This document shows, piece by piece, positions 43,884 to 53,059 of a stretch of 64,000 nt of DNA. A program made the translations under genes and the position numbers. The stretch spans positions 62,001 through 126,000 of the forward strand of contig NZ_BOPO01000151.1 in assembly GCF_017312725.1 (NCBI RefSeq). The letters are read 5' to 3'. This DNA is from Actinocatenispora comari (GTDB lineage Bacteria; Actinomycetota; Actinomycetes; Mycobacteriales; Micromonosporaceae). The first letter of the stretch is position 1. Every line of letters begins with the position of its first letter. Below the pieces are notes generated by a model that made no database searches, was not told the DNA's origin, and saw only the letters and a list, made by a program, of their open reading frames with translations.

Positions 43884-44776
43884 GGGGCCGGCTCCCGTAG
43901 GGCCAGGGTGGCCGTGATCGGCAGGTGGTCGGACACCTGTTGCTCGACGGAGTCTTCGCCGAGGCCGTGGACCTGGTAGTCGGTGACGTCGAACAGGTGC
44001 TCGGCCTCGGGGTTGAGCAGGATGTGCGCCTTGCGGCAGGGCATGGCCATGTCCGGGCCGCCCCACCAGCCCGACGTCGGGGTGCCGGCGGCCATCCGGC
44101 CGCCGGCGTACTGCTCGTCCAGCAGGTCGGCCACGTCGTGCCAGCCCACCGCGACCAGCTCGGACAGCGCGCGACGGTCCGCGACCGGGTGCTCGTAGCT
44201 GGACTCCGGGGTCTTGTTCTTCAACACCTCGGAGGGCCGCAGCGCCGCGAGGCGCGGCTCGGGGTCGTGGGGGCCGATGCAGTTGAAGTCCCCGGCCAAG
44301 ATGACCGGGCCCCGGTCGTCGGTCAGCGACGCGAGCGCGAACGCTTGCATCCAGCGCTCCTGCCCCGACCACGGGGACAGGTGCGTGATCGCGGCCATCA
44401 CGTCCGGCCAGCCCGGCTCCGGCACCGTCACGGTGCCCAGGCCGACGTTGACCGTGCGGGCCATCCAGGGTGCCTGCGGCTGCCACGTGTCCGGCTCGAC
44501 GGTCAGCGGGCCGCGCAGGAACATCATCATGTCGTAGCCGCGGGGGTTGGTGGCCGTCTTCCAGCTGCTGGCACCGATCGCGGCAGCGAACTCGTCCGCG
44601 CGGCCTGTCGACACCCACCGGTGGGCCTCGTTGACCCACACGATGTCCGGCTGGGATTCCCCGAGCTGTTTCGCGACCTGCAGGATCAGCGGCCACCGCA
44701 GCAGCGACCCGTCGCGGTCTTGCCCGCCGCGTTCGATGTTCCACTGGCAGAGCCGCAGTTCCTCGCGCTGTCTCAT
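43880..44776 (-). CDS. Endonuclease/exonuclease/phosphatase (EEP) family protein
   Basis: 298 residues from ATG 44776. EEP (DNase I fold) signatures are [31 protein letters not shown] and [13 protein letters not shown], which hold the catalytic Asn/Asp/His residues. Members cleave DNA, RNA or phosphodiesters in lipids. No signal peptide is present, so the protein is cytosolic. It is the first gene of the minus-strand operon that ends with the deaminase and Imm1; its link to graspetide chemistry is not obvious. Confidence 0.82.
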   Translation of the reverse strand: MRQREELRLCQWNIERGGQDRDGSLLRWPLILQVAKQLGESQPDIVWVNEAHRWVSTGRADEFAAAIGASSWKTATNPRGYDMMMFLRGPLTVEPDTWQPQAPWMARTVNVGLGTVTVPEPGWPDVMAAITHLSPWSGQERWMQAFALASLTDDRGPVILAGDFNCIGPHDPEPRLAALRPSEVLKNKTPESSYEHPVADRRALSELVAVGWHDVADLLDEQYAGGRMAAGTPTSGWWGGPDMAMPCRKAHILLNPEAEHLFDVTDYQVHGLGEDSVEQQVSDHLPITATLALREPAP

Positions 44777-45030
44777 CCGGCCACCCGTTTCCTGTTCGAC
44801 GTTCGTTCGGGCCACACGGTGGCCCCGCTCCACCCCTGGTCCGGGGCCACCGCGCGGAGCCGTCCACCAAGGGGTGGTCCTGGCAACCCCTCAGCGGACG
44901 GCAGCGTGTCCGGCCCGCTTACGTCGGGCCGGTCACGCGGGACATCCAGCGCGGTGATCAATGGCCGGCTCCTGATGCCGGCGGCCGGAGACATCCTCCG
45001 GCTCTACGCCCACGCTGGACGGCAGCTGGT

Positions 45031-45326
45031 GTGCGGCCCGCATCGCGGGTCGTGGCGCCAGCGATGCGGGCCGCACGGGAAGGCCGGGGGCAGCCCGGTG
45101 GCCCGGCGTACCAACTGCCCCCGGCCAGTACCAGCCCTATGGATCGGACTACGGGGGAGTCCATGACGAGGCTGGTACGACTCGGATCGTGCAGGGAGGA
45201 AGAAGGGTGGTGGCGGCCGGGGGCGGGACGAAGACCTGTCACGCAACCCCCGGCCGGTGCAGGGCCTGCCGCTCGCATCGCCGGCGTGCACCGCGGACGG
45301 GGCCCCGCGCACCCTGCACCCGGCCG
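45031..45326. other. Array of four strong hairpins in a gene-free region
   Basis: The 585-bp gap 44777-45361 has no gene. It contains four inverted repeats: 45031-45046 with 45061-45076 (16 bp perfect), 45082-45093 with 45115-45126 (12 bp perfect), 45128-45136 with 45170-45178 (9 bp, with an inner GGACT/AGTCC stem), and 45256-45264 with 45312-45320 (9 bp, extended by CGGCC/GGCCG). They could be stacked terminators for the minus-strand DUF397 gene, a structured RNA, or a protein-binding or transfer site. Confidence 0.5.
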
Positions 45327-45361
45327 ACTGGAGACGGCAGAGTGCAGGCCAACGTGGGGCC

Positions 45362-45658
45362 CTACGGCGTGCCGTCGGCCCCTGCGGTGATGGACGCGAG
45401 GAACCCGGTCCATGCCTGCGGTGTCACGGTCAGGGCCGGCCCAGCCGGGTCCTTGGAGTCACGCACCGCGACAATGCCGCGGGTGGCCGCCAGGTTCGCC
45501 GCGACCTCAACGCACTGGCCGCCGTTGCCGCTGCGGCTGGACCTGCGCCAGCGGGCATCCGGCAGCAGCTCGGCCACCTCGACACAGTTGCCGCCGTTGT
45601 TGCTGCGGCTGGACCTACGCCAGTGGACCTGTAGCGCGGACGCATCCACGATGTGCAT
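45362..45658 (-). CDS. DUF397 protein with a duplicated N-terminal module
   Basis: 98 residues from ATG 45658. The core motif occurs twice in tandem: VHWRRSSRSNNGGNCVEVAE and ARWRRSSRSGNGGQCVEVAA, followed by a single C-terminal half (IVAVRDSKDPAGPALTVTPQ). A normal DUF397 protein is about 60-70 residues with one copy. The duplication at DNA level is still very similar, so it is recent. Confidence 0.8.
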   Translation of the reverse strand: MHIVDASALQVHWRRSSRSNNGGNCVEVAELLPDARWRRSSRSGNGGQCVEVAANLAATRGIVAVRDSKDPAGPALTVTPQAWTGFLASITAGADGTP

Positions 45659-45828
45659 GGGAGATGACCCTTCCCGTGGGGCGGATTGCCAGGGCCGCGG
45701 GCCCATGAAACCACCACCGGGCGGTACAACGCCACCCGGGCAGGTACGCCGTGATGCAGACGAGACAGTTTCAGCATCTGAAAAGTCGGTACCACCAGTC
45801 GGAACAGGACTCCGGTACCCAGAAAGGC

Positions 45829-45886
45829 GGTAGCCGGCCTCGTCTCGCCTCCGCTACTGCGCGGGAACTTAACGAAGCCGGCTACC
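45829..45886 (-). terminator. Hairpin terminator behind the DUF397 gene at 45998
   Basis: GGTAGCCGGC (45829-45838) and GCCGGCTACC (45877-45886) are a perfect 10-bp inverted repeat with a 38-base loop. A further repeat, AACCTGTG/CACAGGTT (45951-45958, 45999-46006), spans the stop codon of the gene. Confidence 0.5.
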
Positions 45887-45997
45887 GTGAGTGATGCGGC
45901 CTAGCGGATGGTGATCCACTGCGGCATCATGGTTAGGGCGTTTTACACACAACCTGTGGTTCGGGGTCCGGCCCAGTCCAGGAAGCCGGTCCCCGGG

Positions 45998-46207
45998 TCA
46001 CAGGTTGCTGGCACTGGACTCCTTCACCGCGTCAACGAACGCGCGGAACGCACCCGGGGACACCGCGAGCGCGGGGCCGGTCGGGTCCTTGGAGTCGCGG
46101 ACGCCGACGACGCCCCGGTCGAGCAGGTTGTCAGCAACCTCGACACACTGCCCGCCGTTGTTACTGCGGGTGCTCTTGCGCCACGTGGCGCCGGTCAGAT
46201 CAGCCAC
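45998..46207 (-). CDS. DUF397 domain protein
   Basis: 69 residues. ATWRKSTRSNNGGQCVEVAD, then GVRDSKDPTGPALAVSPGAF is a complete single DUF397 unit. It overlaps the end of the XRE regulator gene, the standard Scr1-Scr2-like pairing in which the DUF397 protein modulates the regulator. Confidence 0.88.
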   Translation of the reverse strand: MADLTGATWRKSTRSNNGGQCVEVADNLLDRGVVGVRDSKDPTGPALAVSPGAFRAFVDAVKESSASNL

Positions 46208-47090
46208 CGGAGAATCCCTTCATCACATCGGTGATCAGTTCCCTCGACGCGGATTCGTCGAGGGCCCGTTTCATGAGGTCTTGCCACGTCAGTTCGTAGA
46301 CGTGGACCCCTTCGGGCTTGTTGATGTAGAGCGCTCCGGTCAGCGTCTCCACGTAGGCCAACGACGGCTCAATCACTTCGCCGAACTCGTTGGTCGGGAA
46401 GTCCAGCAGGGTGAAGCCGCTGCTGGTGGCATGGAGTCCGGCAGAGAACGGCACAACCTGGACGCCCACGTTGGACTGCTGCATCTGGGTGAGCAGGTGT
46501 CGGAGCTGCGCGGCCATGACCTCCGAGCCACCCACCGGACGGCGAAGTACCGCCTCGTTCAAGATCACGTGCAAGTGAGGTGCCCGAGGACGAGTCAGCA
46601 ACGACTGCCGTTCCATGCGAACGCTCACACGTCGCTGGATCTCCTGGGATTCAAGGTATCCAGTCGGAACGCTGGTTACCTGCTCGGCGTACTCGCGGGT
46701 CTGTAGCAACCCGGACAGCAACTCGGGTTCGTAGTGGCGAATGGTATCGGCACCGTCTTCGAGTGCCACGTACAGGCCGAACCAGTCTGGGATTTCGGGC
46801 TCGGTGTAGTCGTGCCACCAGGACTTCTCGCGCGATCGGGTGCCAGCGGTCCAGGCCAGCAGGAGTTGCGTGTCGCGGGCTGATGCCCCGTACAGCTTGA
46901 GGATCGCCTCGACGTCCCTCTTGACGAAGCGAACCGAGTTGTCGCCCGCCTCCATGCGAGTGAGCGTTGATCGGCCCATCTCCAGCTCCTGTGCGACATC
47001 GACCTTGTTCAGGCCGGCCGCTTCCCGGAGCGCGAGCAGCTTGCGTCCGATGTGCCGCCGCAACAGCGAGCCGTTGACCTCTTCGGGCAT
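46200..47090 (-). CDS. XRE regulator of the Scr1/DUF5753 type
   Basis: 296 residues. HTH at 12-65 (LLALREAAGLNKVDVAQELE, then MGRSTLTRMEAGDNSVRF). The DUF5753 domain follows (IPDWFGLYVALEDGADTIRH, then YEPELLSGLLQTREYAEQV, and VQVVPFSAGLHATSSGFTLL). These regulators act with a DUF397 partner, which here is the next gene by overlap. A 9-bp inverted repeat 27 bp upstream of its start is a likely autoregulatory operator. Confidence 0.92.
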   Translation of the reverse strand: MPEEVNGSLLRRHIGRKLLALREAAGLNKVDVAQELEMGRSTLTRMEAGDNSVRFVKRDVEAILKLYGASARDTQLLLAWTAGTRSREKSWWHDYTEPEIPDWFGLYVALEDGADTIRHYEPELLSGLLQTREYAEQVTSVPTGYLESQEIQRRVSVRMERQSLLTRPRAPHLHVILNEAVLRRPVGGSEVMAAQLRHLLTQMQQSNVGVQVVPFSAGLHATSSGFTLLDFPTNEFGEVIEPSLAYVETLTGALYINKPEGVHVYELTWQDLMKRALDESASRELITDVMKGFSGG

Positions 47091-47526
47091 GAAACCCGCC
47101 TCTCCTGTGGCTGCCCATTTGGACGAAGCACGTGTCCGTCCAAATTAAACATGACCGACTGTCCTTACGCCAACCACTACGTGGTCGAGCTCGCCACGCG
47201 GGTTATCTCCACGTGTCAGAGTCTCACGCTTTTGTTGGTCATGACTCAGATGGTCATTGACTTATTGAGCATGGCACCGTTCAATGTGGTCTGCGGTCAC
47301 TGGTCTGCGGCATGTCCGTTAGGTCGCCTCAAAACGGCCAAGACATCTGTGCCCAGGGACCCGAATCCGGGGCTGACCTGGCCCTATCCGCACACCGGCC
47401 GTGAGACATGCACTCCGCGGGCGATGTCGCGTACGAGCCCGGTCAGCGAGGGGGCGCGTCTGCCTATGCCAGGGCCGCAACGTGCCCCCTCCCGGGTTCG
47501 CACATCAGCGATGAAGGGACGGGGCC
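47091..47526. other. Divergent intergenic region
   Basis: No gene is supported in these 436 bp between the XRE regulator (minus) and the plus-strand series. It holds the operator at 47117-47145 and an AT-richer stretch near 47200-47290 that may carry promoters for the plus strand. Confidence 0.4.
47117..47145. promoter_or_regulatory. Inverted repeat upstream of the XRE regulator gene
   Basis: ATTTGGACG (47117-47125) and CGTCCAAAT (47137-47145) form a perfect 9-bp inverted repeat with an 11-base spacer, so the half-sites are 20 bp apart, two helical turns. Good dimer-type operator candidate. Confidence 0.55.
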
Positions 47527-47829
47527 GTGCCTGCTGCTGTTGGTGTTGATCCGCTCGGCCGGGCCGAGCCGGTACCGGACCGCGTGCTGTGGAACTACGC
47601 GCAGCGGGTGTTGGGCGACCACCAGGCCGACCCGGGCACGGGCCGGTGCCGGTTCTGCGGCGACTCGTCTCCGTGTGCTGCCGCGCGGATCGCGGCTCGC
47701 GCGGCCGAGGTGTCGCGGGTCACGGCACCGGCCGTGTACACCGCGCGGGCCGGACGCGCGTACCGGCGGCCGGATGCCGGCCGTCGTCCGTCTCCGGTAC
47801 CGCGTGCGGAGGGACCGTCGTGGAGGTAG
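47527..47829 (+). CDS. Small Cys-containing hypothetical protein
   Basis: 100 residues from GTG 47527. It has the segment GRCRFCGDSSPCAAARIAAR, a CxxC...C arrangement that may bind metal. The C-terminal third is Arg/Pro-rich. Its stop overlaps the start of the next gene. Similar short proteins are common on actinomycete elements; function unknown. Confidence 0.6.
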   Translation: MPAAVGVDPLGRAEPVPDRVLWNYAQRVLGDHQADPGTGRCRFCGDSSPCAAARIAARAAEVSRVTAPAVYTARAGRAYRRPDAGRRPSPVPRAEGPSWR

Positions 47830-48410
47830 CGCGGCCGTTGCCGCGGCCTACCCGGTACCTGTGCGCGGTGGTTGCCGAGCTGTCGGATCTGCGTCCGGGC
47901 ATGCGGGCCACGGTCGACCAGGTGGCCGACCGGTCGGGCGTGAATCGAGAAGCGGCGCGCTGGTGCCTGAACCGGTTGCAGGAGTCGCTGCTGGCCGACG
48001 CGGAGGATGCCCCGGCTCGGGGTGCGCTGCATGGCCCGCTGCCCAGGGGATGGGCGCTGACCGCGACGGGCCGGCAGCAGGCCAGCGGGCTGCTGGAACG
48101 CGGCCGGCATCTGATGCGGCGGCCGGCGAGGATGCGCGGCACCCCGGCCTTGACCGACGCGAACCTCGATGTCGGTCGGGCCCTGCTGGCCGCGGGTGGG
48201 GAGTTGACGGTCGCGGAGCTGGCCCGACGGTCGGGCCGGTGCGACAGGACAGTGCGGCGTGTGCTGCACGAGATGCAGGACCGGGAGTGGGTCTCGCGCA
48301 GCGTCAGCAGCCGCTGGCAGGTACGGGCGGGTACCCCACTGTGGTGGTTCACCGAGGCCGGCTTCCGGCAGGCCCAAGACACCTACAGGGACGGCAGGCA
48401 GGTCCGGTGA
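47820..48410 (+). CDS. Tandem winged-helix DNA-binding protein
   Basis: 196 residues from GTG 47820. Two winged-helix units can be traced. The first is MRATVDQVADRSGVNREAAR, then WCLNRLQESLL, ending GWALTATGRQQ. The second is ELTVAELARRSGRCDRTVRR, then VLHEMQDREWV, ending WWFTEAGFRQ. Each resembles a MarR/ArsR-type wing. Probably a transcription factor of the plus-strand operon. Confidence 0.7.
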   Translation: MEVARPLPRPTRYLCAVVAELSDLRPGMRATVDQVADRSGVNREAARWCLNRLQESLLADAEDAPARGALHGPLPRGWALTATGRQQASGLLERGRHLMRRPARMRGTPALTDANLDVGRALLAAGGELTVAELARRSGRCDRTVRRVLHEMQDREWVSRSVSSRWQVRAGTPLWWFTEAGFRQAQDTYRDGRQVR

Positions 48411-48477
48411 ACAACTACGTGGGCATCCCGATCGGCGGTTGTGCTGATGCGGTCGGAGCGGGTGGTGGCCGGTGATC

Positions 48478-49356
48478 ATGGGGCTGCCGGACGACCCGTC
48501 TCATAAGTGGACTACCCGTCCGGCGAATGACCTTGAGGCGGTCACGACCGGTATGCGGGACCGCTGGTATGGCCAGTACGGCGTCGCCGGCGAGTTGCTG
48601 CGCATCGCCTACGACTCGTTCGACGGGGTGCCGGTGTGCCACCCGCTGCCGCTGCGGCAAGCGCTGCTTGCTGGGGTGGTGGCCGAGATGCTGCTGGTCG
48701 GGCAGGTCACGTGCGCCAACGCGCCGGGGGTGCCGTGCGCGGTCGCGGTCGTAGACGGTGTCGAGATCGAGGACCCGGCCGGCCGGCTGGTGGCCGAGAA
48801 CGTAGCCGAGGCCGGTTCTCGGCATTCGGTGCAGGACTGGATGACCCGCGACGGCCTGTGCACCGCGGTGCACGACACCGTGGCGGAGCGGTTCGTGACC
48901 ACCAGGATGATGCGTTGGACACGGCGGCCGGACCGGCGCGGCGTGATGCGGCCGGTGCTGGTGGCCACCGACACCAACCGTGGCGCTTCTACCAATGCGA
49001 TGAACCGGTTGCAGCGGGCTGTGGAGGCCGGGCCGGCTGGGCGCCGCCCACGGCAGGAACCGTCGCGGCGTCCGTCACCGTTCCCGGCCAACGACCCCGC
49101 CTCGATCAAGCGGCGCCTGATCGAGGCCATGAACACCCGTCCGGCGGCGGGATGGACCGATGCCGACGTGGCGTGCGCGGCGCTTCTGGTCGCGCTCGAT
49201 CTGTCCGAGCACATCCGCCGCGAGTCAGCCCGTACCCGCACTCGCCTACACAAGGCCGTTCCTCCACTGCTGACGCAGCTGCCGGCACAACTGCGACTGC
49301 TGCTGGCCCATGCCGACGCGGCCATCCGCCAGACCACCACGCGGGTCCAGCAGTAG
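48478..49356 (+). CDS. GPP34 (GOLPH3)-like protein
   Basis: 292 residues from ATG 48478; a GTG at 48472 is also possible. The segments PLRQALLAGVVAEMLLVGQV, SVQDWMTRDGLCTAVHDTVA and DADVACAALLVALDLSEHI follow the GPP34 order. In eukaryotes the family binds PI4P on Golgi membranes; bacterial members are unexplained and often occur near membrane or antibiotic genes. A permease gene follows. The call comes from the pattern only. Confidence 0.5.
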   Translation: MGLPDDPSHKWTTRPANDLEAVTTGMRDRWYGQYGVAGELLRIAYDSFDGVPVCHPLPLRQALLAGVVAEMLLVGQVTCANAPGVPCAVAVVDGVEIEDPAGRLVAENVAEAGSRHSVQDWMTRDGLCTAVHDTVAERFVTTRMMRWTRRPDRRGVMRPVLVATDTNRGASTNAMNRLQRAVEAGPAGRRPRQEPSRRPSPFPANDPASIKRRLIEAMNTRPAAGWTDADVACAALLVALDLSEHIRRESARTRTRLHKAVPPLLTQLPAQLRLLLAHADAAIRQTTTRVQQ

Positions 49357-49400
49357 CCAGACCTCGCCCCTACCCCTACCCCGAAGTTGGAGGTGCGCTC

Positions 49401-50945
49401 GTGGCACACACCCTCGCAGACCAACCGGTCTTGGTGCGGCTGCTTCGAAGAGACCTGACCGCTGGTGAAGTGCTCGCGTTCATCATCGGCGCGATGGCCC
49501 CGCTGCTGGTCACCACCGGTGTCAACCCCACCGCGATCGGTGCAACCGGCTTGACCAACCTGGCGATCGTCTACGTCGTGGTTGCCATCGTGCTGCTGCT
49601 GTTCATCCCCGGATACCTCGCCGTCTCCCGGCTGCTGCCCAACCCGGGCGCCTTCTACGCCATCGCGGCACGCGGTTCCTCCCGCTCGATAGCGCTGGGA
49701 GCAGGGTATGTCGCCCTGTTCGCCTACGGCGCGTTGTGTATCGCCGCGTTCGGCCTGTGGGGCGCCACTGTGGCCCCGCAGGTGTCCAGTCTGACCGGGC
49801 TGAACGTACGGCCCTGGCAGGCGATGCTGGTCGCGTGGGTGGCCGTGCTGGCCCTCGGTTTGCTGCGGGTCAAGATCACCGGCCGGGTGGTGCTGATCCT
49901 TCTTGCTGCCGAGATTGCATTCGTCACGGTGGCCGATCTGGTGATGTTCGCGCACCCGTTCGGCGGGCACGCCCAGTGGCAGTCGTGGAGCGTGTCAAGC
50001 CTGTCGCTGTCGGGTGGACACGCCGGCGCGTTCGGCGCCGCGTTCTGTATCTGCTTTCTGGGCATCGTGGGCATCGAAGGTGGCGGCACTCTGTTCCTGG
50101 ACTCCCGCGACGGGCACCGCACCATCCGGCGCGGCACCATCGCGGCAGCGATGGTGATCGTGGCGTTGTACCTGGCCACCGCCTGGGCCACGGCTTGGGC
50201 CGCCGGAGACACGCATTTGGTGGCCCGCGCCGGGGCCGAGCAGCAGAACCTGCTGTTCGACTTGGCCCGGCCGTACCTGGGGCCGGTGTTGACCAACATC
50301 GGCGCTGTCCTGCTCGACACGTCGGTGTTCATCGGCATGGTGTCGTTCTCCACGTTCTGGTCGCGGTATGCCTACTCGATGGCCAGCGAAGGGCTGCTGC
50401 CGGCCGCGATGGCCCGTACCCGCCCGAAGGCAGGTGTTCCGGCCGGCGCCACCCTGACCCTGATGGGCTTTGCCCTGGCCGCGATCGTGCTATGGGCCGT
50501 CACGGGCTTGGACCCGCTGGTCACCCTCTTTTTCTACGGCGGCACGTTCGGCGGGTTCGGTGTGATGGTGCTGTTCACGATCACCTCCGTCTCGGTGATC
50601 GGGTTCTACCTGCGTCACCGCCGTCACCGGCAGCGCGACTCGATCTGGGTCCGGCTGATCTTTCCCGGACTCGCCGCAATCGCCTTGACCGGGGCCGTGG
50701 TGCTGGCAGTCACCCATTACGACCTGATGCTCGGGGTGACCGCCGACAACCCGCTGCGGGTGGTACTTCCGGCCGTGTTCGGGGTGATCCTCGTCGTCTG
50801 CGGCCTGGTCGGGCTGACGATGCGGATCGTCAACCGCGGCCGGTACGACCGGATCGGTCTCGGCGTACAGGCCGCCACCGGTGTCGCCGAACGCGTCGAC
50901 CTCGACGACGATGCGCTGACCGGCGCGGGCGAGGTGGCCCCGTGA
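49401..50945 (+). CDS. APC-superfamily amino acid permease
   Basis: 514 residues from GTG 49401, GGAGGT six bases upstream. About 12 hydrophobic helices, starting VLAFIIGAMAPLLVTTGV. The GAFYAIAARG motif and the FLGIVGIEGGGTLFLDSRDG segment are APC-type signatures. The C-terminus is cytoplasmic and acidic. It overlaps the acetyltransferase gene (GTGA). Imports or exchanges an amino acid or amine; substrate not readable. Confidence 0.88.
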   Translation: MAHTLADQPVLVRLLRRDLTAGEVLAFIIGAMAPLLVTTGVNPTAIGATGLTNLAIVYVVVAIVLLLFIPGYLAVSRLLPNPGAFYAIAARGSSRSIALGAGYVALFAYGALCIAAFGLWGATVAPQVSSLTGLNVRPWQAMLVAWVAVLALGLLRVKITGRVVLILLAAEIAFVTVADLVMFAHPFGGHAQWQSWSVSSLSLSGGHAGAFGAAFCICFLGIVGIEGGGTLFLDSRDGHRTIRRGTIAAAMVIVALYLATAWATAWAAGDTHLVARAGAEQQNLLFDLARPYLGPVLTNIGAVLLDTSVFIGMVSFSTFWSRYAYSMASEGLLPAAMARTRPKAGVPAGATLTLMGFALAAIVLWAVTGLDPLVTLFFYGGTFGGFGVMVLFTITSVSVIGFYLRHRRHRQRDSIWVRLIFPGLAAIALTGAVVLAVTHYDLMLGVTADNPLRVVLPAVFGVILVVCGLVGLTMRIVNRGRYDRIGLGVQAATGVAERVDLDDDALTGAGEVAP

Positions 50946-51565
50946 CCACCGTGCGTTCAGCTAACCCAGACGAGCGGGACCAGATCACCCACCTGATCAA
51001 CATCGCGTTCCACGACCTGGACGCCAACCGCCATCTCGTCCCCGAGACACCGCAACGGCTCGCTGTGATGGGCCGATACTTCGGCCTGTACGTCGACCAT
51101 GCCCTCGGCCACGGCGCCTGCACCGAGGTGGCACTGGACGACAGCGGAGCGCTGGTCGGGGCCGCGCTCTGGTACCTCTCCGGCGACCCAGGGCCGGCCG
51201 ACTACGACACCCGGCTGGGTGGGCTGGTCGGTGCTGACCGCGTCGACCGGTTCACCGCGTTCGATGCCCAACTGCATGAACACACCCCGGACGAGCCGCA
51301 CGACTATCTCGGATTCCTCGCAGTGGCCCCAGACCGGCAAGGCGCAGGTATCGGCGGTCGGCTACTGCGTGAACATCACCGGCGGCTGGATGCGCGGTGC
51401 AGGCCGGCCTACTTGGTGGCCTCCAACAGCAACAGCGCACGGCTCTACGAGCGGCACGGCTACACCTACCTGCCCGACGGCCAGCACGAGCTCGTGCTGC
51501 CCGGCGGCGGACGAATGTGGCGGATGTGGCGCCGCCCCGACGAGCAGACGCCCGAGCTGAAGTGA
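50942..51565 (+). CDS. GNAT-family acetyltransferase
   Basis: 207 residues from GTG 50942. Motif A FLAVAPDRQGAGIGGRLLRE (acetyl-CoA pyrophosphate loop) and the C-terminal SNSNSARLYERHGYTYLPD are typical GNAT. Coupled to the permease by overlap, it may acetylate the imported amine or protect against it. Confidence 0.88.
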   Translation: MTTVRSANPDERDQITHLINIAFHDLDANRHLVPETPQRLAVMGRYFGLYVDHALGHGACTEVALDDSGALVGAALWYLSGDPGPADYDTRLGGLVGADRVDRFTAFDAQLHEHTPDEPHDYLGFLAVAPDRQGAGIGGRLLREHHRRLDARCRPAYLVASNSNSARLYERHGYTYLPDGQHELVLPGGGRMWRMWRRPDEQTPELK

Positions 51566-51703
51566 CCAGATCGGTCAGAGCGGGCCCGACCGCCTGCCGA
51601 TGCTCCCCGATCCTGCGAACCCCGCAGGTCGGCTGACACGAAAAGGCCAGGCCCGTGCTGGAGACACAGGCCCGGCCCACAAACAGGAAAGGGATGACTT
51701 TCC

Positions 51704-52111
51704 GTGACAGCGACTATCGCACAGGACCTGCCGATCGCGCCAGATGCGGTCGTGTCACCAACTGAACCCGACTGGGTGCCGCTCGGACCGGACATGCTGA
51801 AGCGGTGGGTGCTGCTCACCCGGCACCTGCCCGATGTGCAGGCCGACAGCGCGGCCGGCTACTGGGCAGGCCCGGACCACCCCGGCCACTACAGCGACTG
51901 CCTTGCCCAGCCGTCGCTGCGGACCGGCACCGGCATCGTGTACGCGGCCGTGGCCGCGTTCACCGACCCCGGCACCGCGTGGTCGTACTGGACCGGCTGC
52001 CTGAAAACGGTGCTGGGTGCCGGCTGCGTGTGGGAGTTCGTGCTGTTGGCCGAGGTGGCCGACTGGACGACGATCCCCCCGGTTCGGCCGCGGCACTTCA
52101 CCGGCCGGTGA
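51704..52111 (+). CDS. Hypothetical Trp-rich protein
   Basis: 135 residues from GTG 51704. The sequence is rich in Trp and Tyr (VPLGPDMLKRWVLLTRHLPD, YAAVAAFTDPGTAWSYWTGC). No signal peptide and no known family. Its stop overlaps the start of the next gene by four bases, so it begins a group of small co-translated genes. Confidence 0.6.
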   Translation: MTATIAQDLPIAPDAVVSPTEPDWVPLGPDMLKRWVLLTRHLPDVQADSAAGYWAGPDHPGHYSDCLAQPSLRTGTGIVYAAVAAFTDPGTAWSYWTGCLKTVLGAGCVWEFVLLAEVADWTTIPPVRPRHFTGR

Positions 52112-52431
52112 CCGCGGCCCTACCCGCGGCCGTGCGGTGCGTGACCGACGCCCGCACCGGCCTGTACGTGGCCCAGCGGGAGACCGCGAACGCGCTGGAT
52201 GTGGTGGCTCGTCGCGACCCGGACCGGGCCGACCGCGGGTTCGACGATGCCCGGACCCTACTGGCCGGGGCCCTGTCCGCGCAGGCCCACGCCTACCAGC
52301 TGCTCGGACAGGCCGGGCTGCTGCTGGACACGGATGACCGGCGGCCCGGCCCGCGGCTGCCGTGGACGGTGTCGGGCAGCTGGCCGCGGCATCGGCCCGG
52401 CCGACATTCCGATGACGAAAGGACGTGGTGA
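52108..52431 (+). CDS. Hypothetical helical protein
   Basis: 107 residues from GTG 52108. Helical, Ala/Asp-rich (VAQRETANALDVVARRDPDR, LAGALSAQAHAYQLLGQAGL). The C-terminal 25 residues are basic and proline-rich. Unknown function; member of the small-gene group between the acetyltransferase and the exonuclease genes. Confidence 0.55.
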   Translation: MTAALPAAVRCVTDARTGLYVAQRETANALDVVARRDPDRADRGFDDARTLLAGALSAQAHAYQLLGQAGLLLDTDDRRPGPRLPWTVSGSWPRHRPGRHSDDERTW

Positions 52432-52432
52432 G

Positions 52433-53059
52433 GTGACTACCCCCCAGACACAGACCCTGCCCGCCCCGGCTGACACGGTCGACGCGGCCGAACCATGGAC
52501 GGTGTTGAACCTGTACCGGCAGGCCCTGGCCGACGGGGCCGAGCGGCAAGCCACCCGGTGGCTGGGCCTGTCCACGCAGCTGCGTACCGACGGCACCGAC
52601 GAGCAGCTACTGGCCGATGTCAACACGCTGCTGGCCGACGGGGAGCTGGCCGACCGCGCGGCCCGGCACGAGGTCGCGTACCGGACGTGGCTGCGCGCAG
52701 GGCTGCCGGCCGGGGAGAAGCCGCCGCCGGTGCGGCACATGCCGCCGCTGACCGCGGCCGGGATGCCGGCCCTGCTCGAACTGCACCGGCACCAGGACGT
52801 GTCGCACGTGTCCGGGGCCGGCCCGGTCGCGTTCGTGGCGATCTTCCCAGAGATACCCAGCGAGCAGGGCCCGGTGATGCTGCGCTGGCGCGGCCACCTC
52901 TCCAACGCGTGGTCGACCACCCTCTACAGCCGGCCCGACCAGCTGCGGCTGCACTTCCACCAGGGCGCCACCACCGCGGTGTGGATGTTTCGGCCCGGCT
53001 GGGTGGACCAGCTGACCGACGAGGGCTGGCAGCTGCTGCGGGAGATCCCGTTCCGATGA
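52433..53059 (+). CDS. Hypothetical protein
   Basis: About 208 residues. GTG 52433 (TTPQTQTLPAPADTVDAAEP) is my preferred start; ATG 52412 in the same frame is the alternative. Two-part protein: an N-terminal helical part (WTVLNLYRQALADGAERQAT) and a C-terminal beta-rich part (GPVMLRWRGHLSNAWSTTLY, then HFHQGATTAVWMFRPGWVDQ). No family recognised. ATGA overlap with the next HTH gene suggests a functional link. Confidence 0.6.
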   Translation: MTTPQTQTLPAPADTVDAAEPWTVLNLYRQALADGAERQATRWLGLSTQLRTDGTDEQLLADVNTLLADGELADRAARHEVAYRTWLRAGLPAGEKPPPVRHMPPLTAAGMPALLELHRHQDVSHVSGAGPVAFVAIFPEIPSEQGPVMLRWRGHLSNAWSTTLYSRPDQLRLHFHQGATTAVWMFRPGWVDQLTDEGWQLLREIPFR

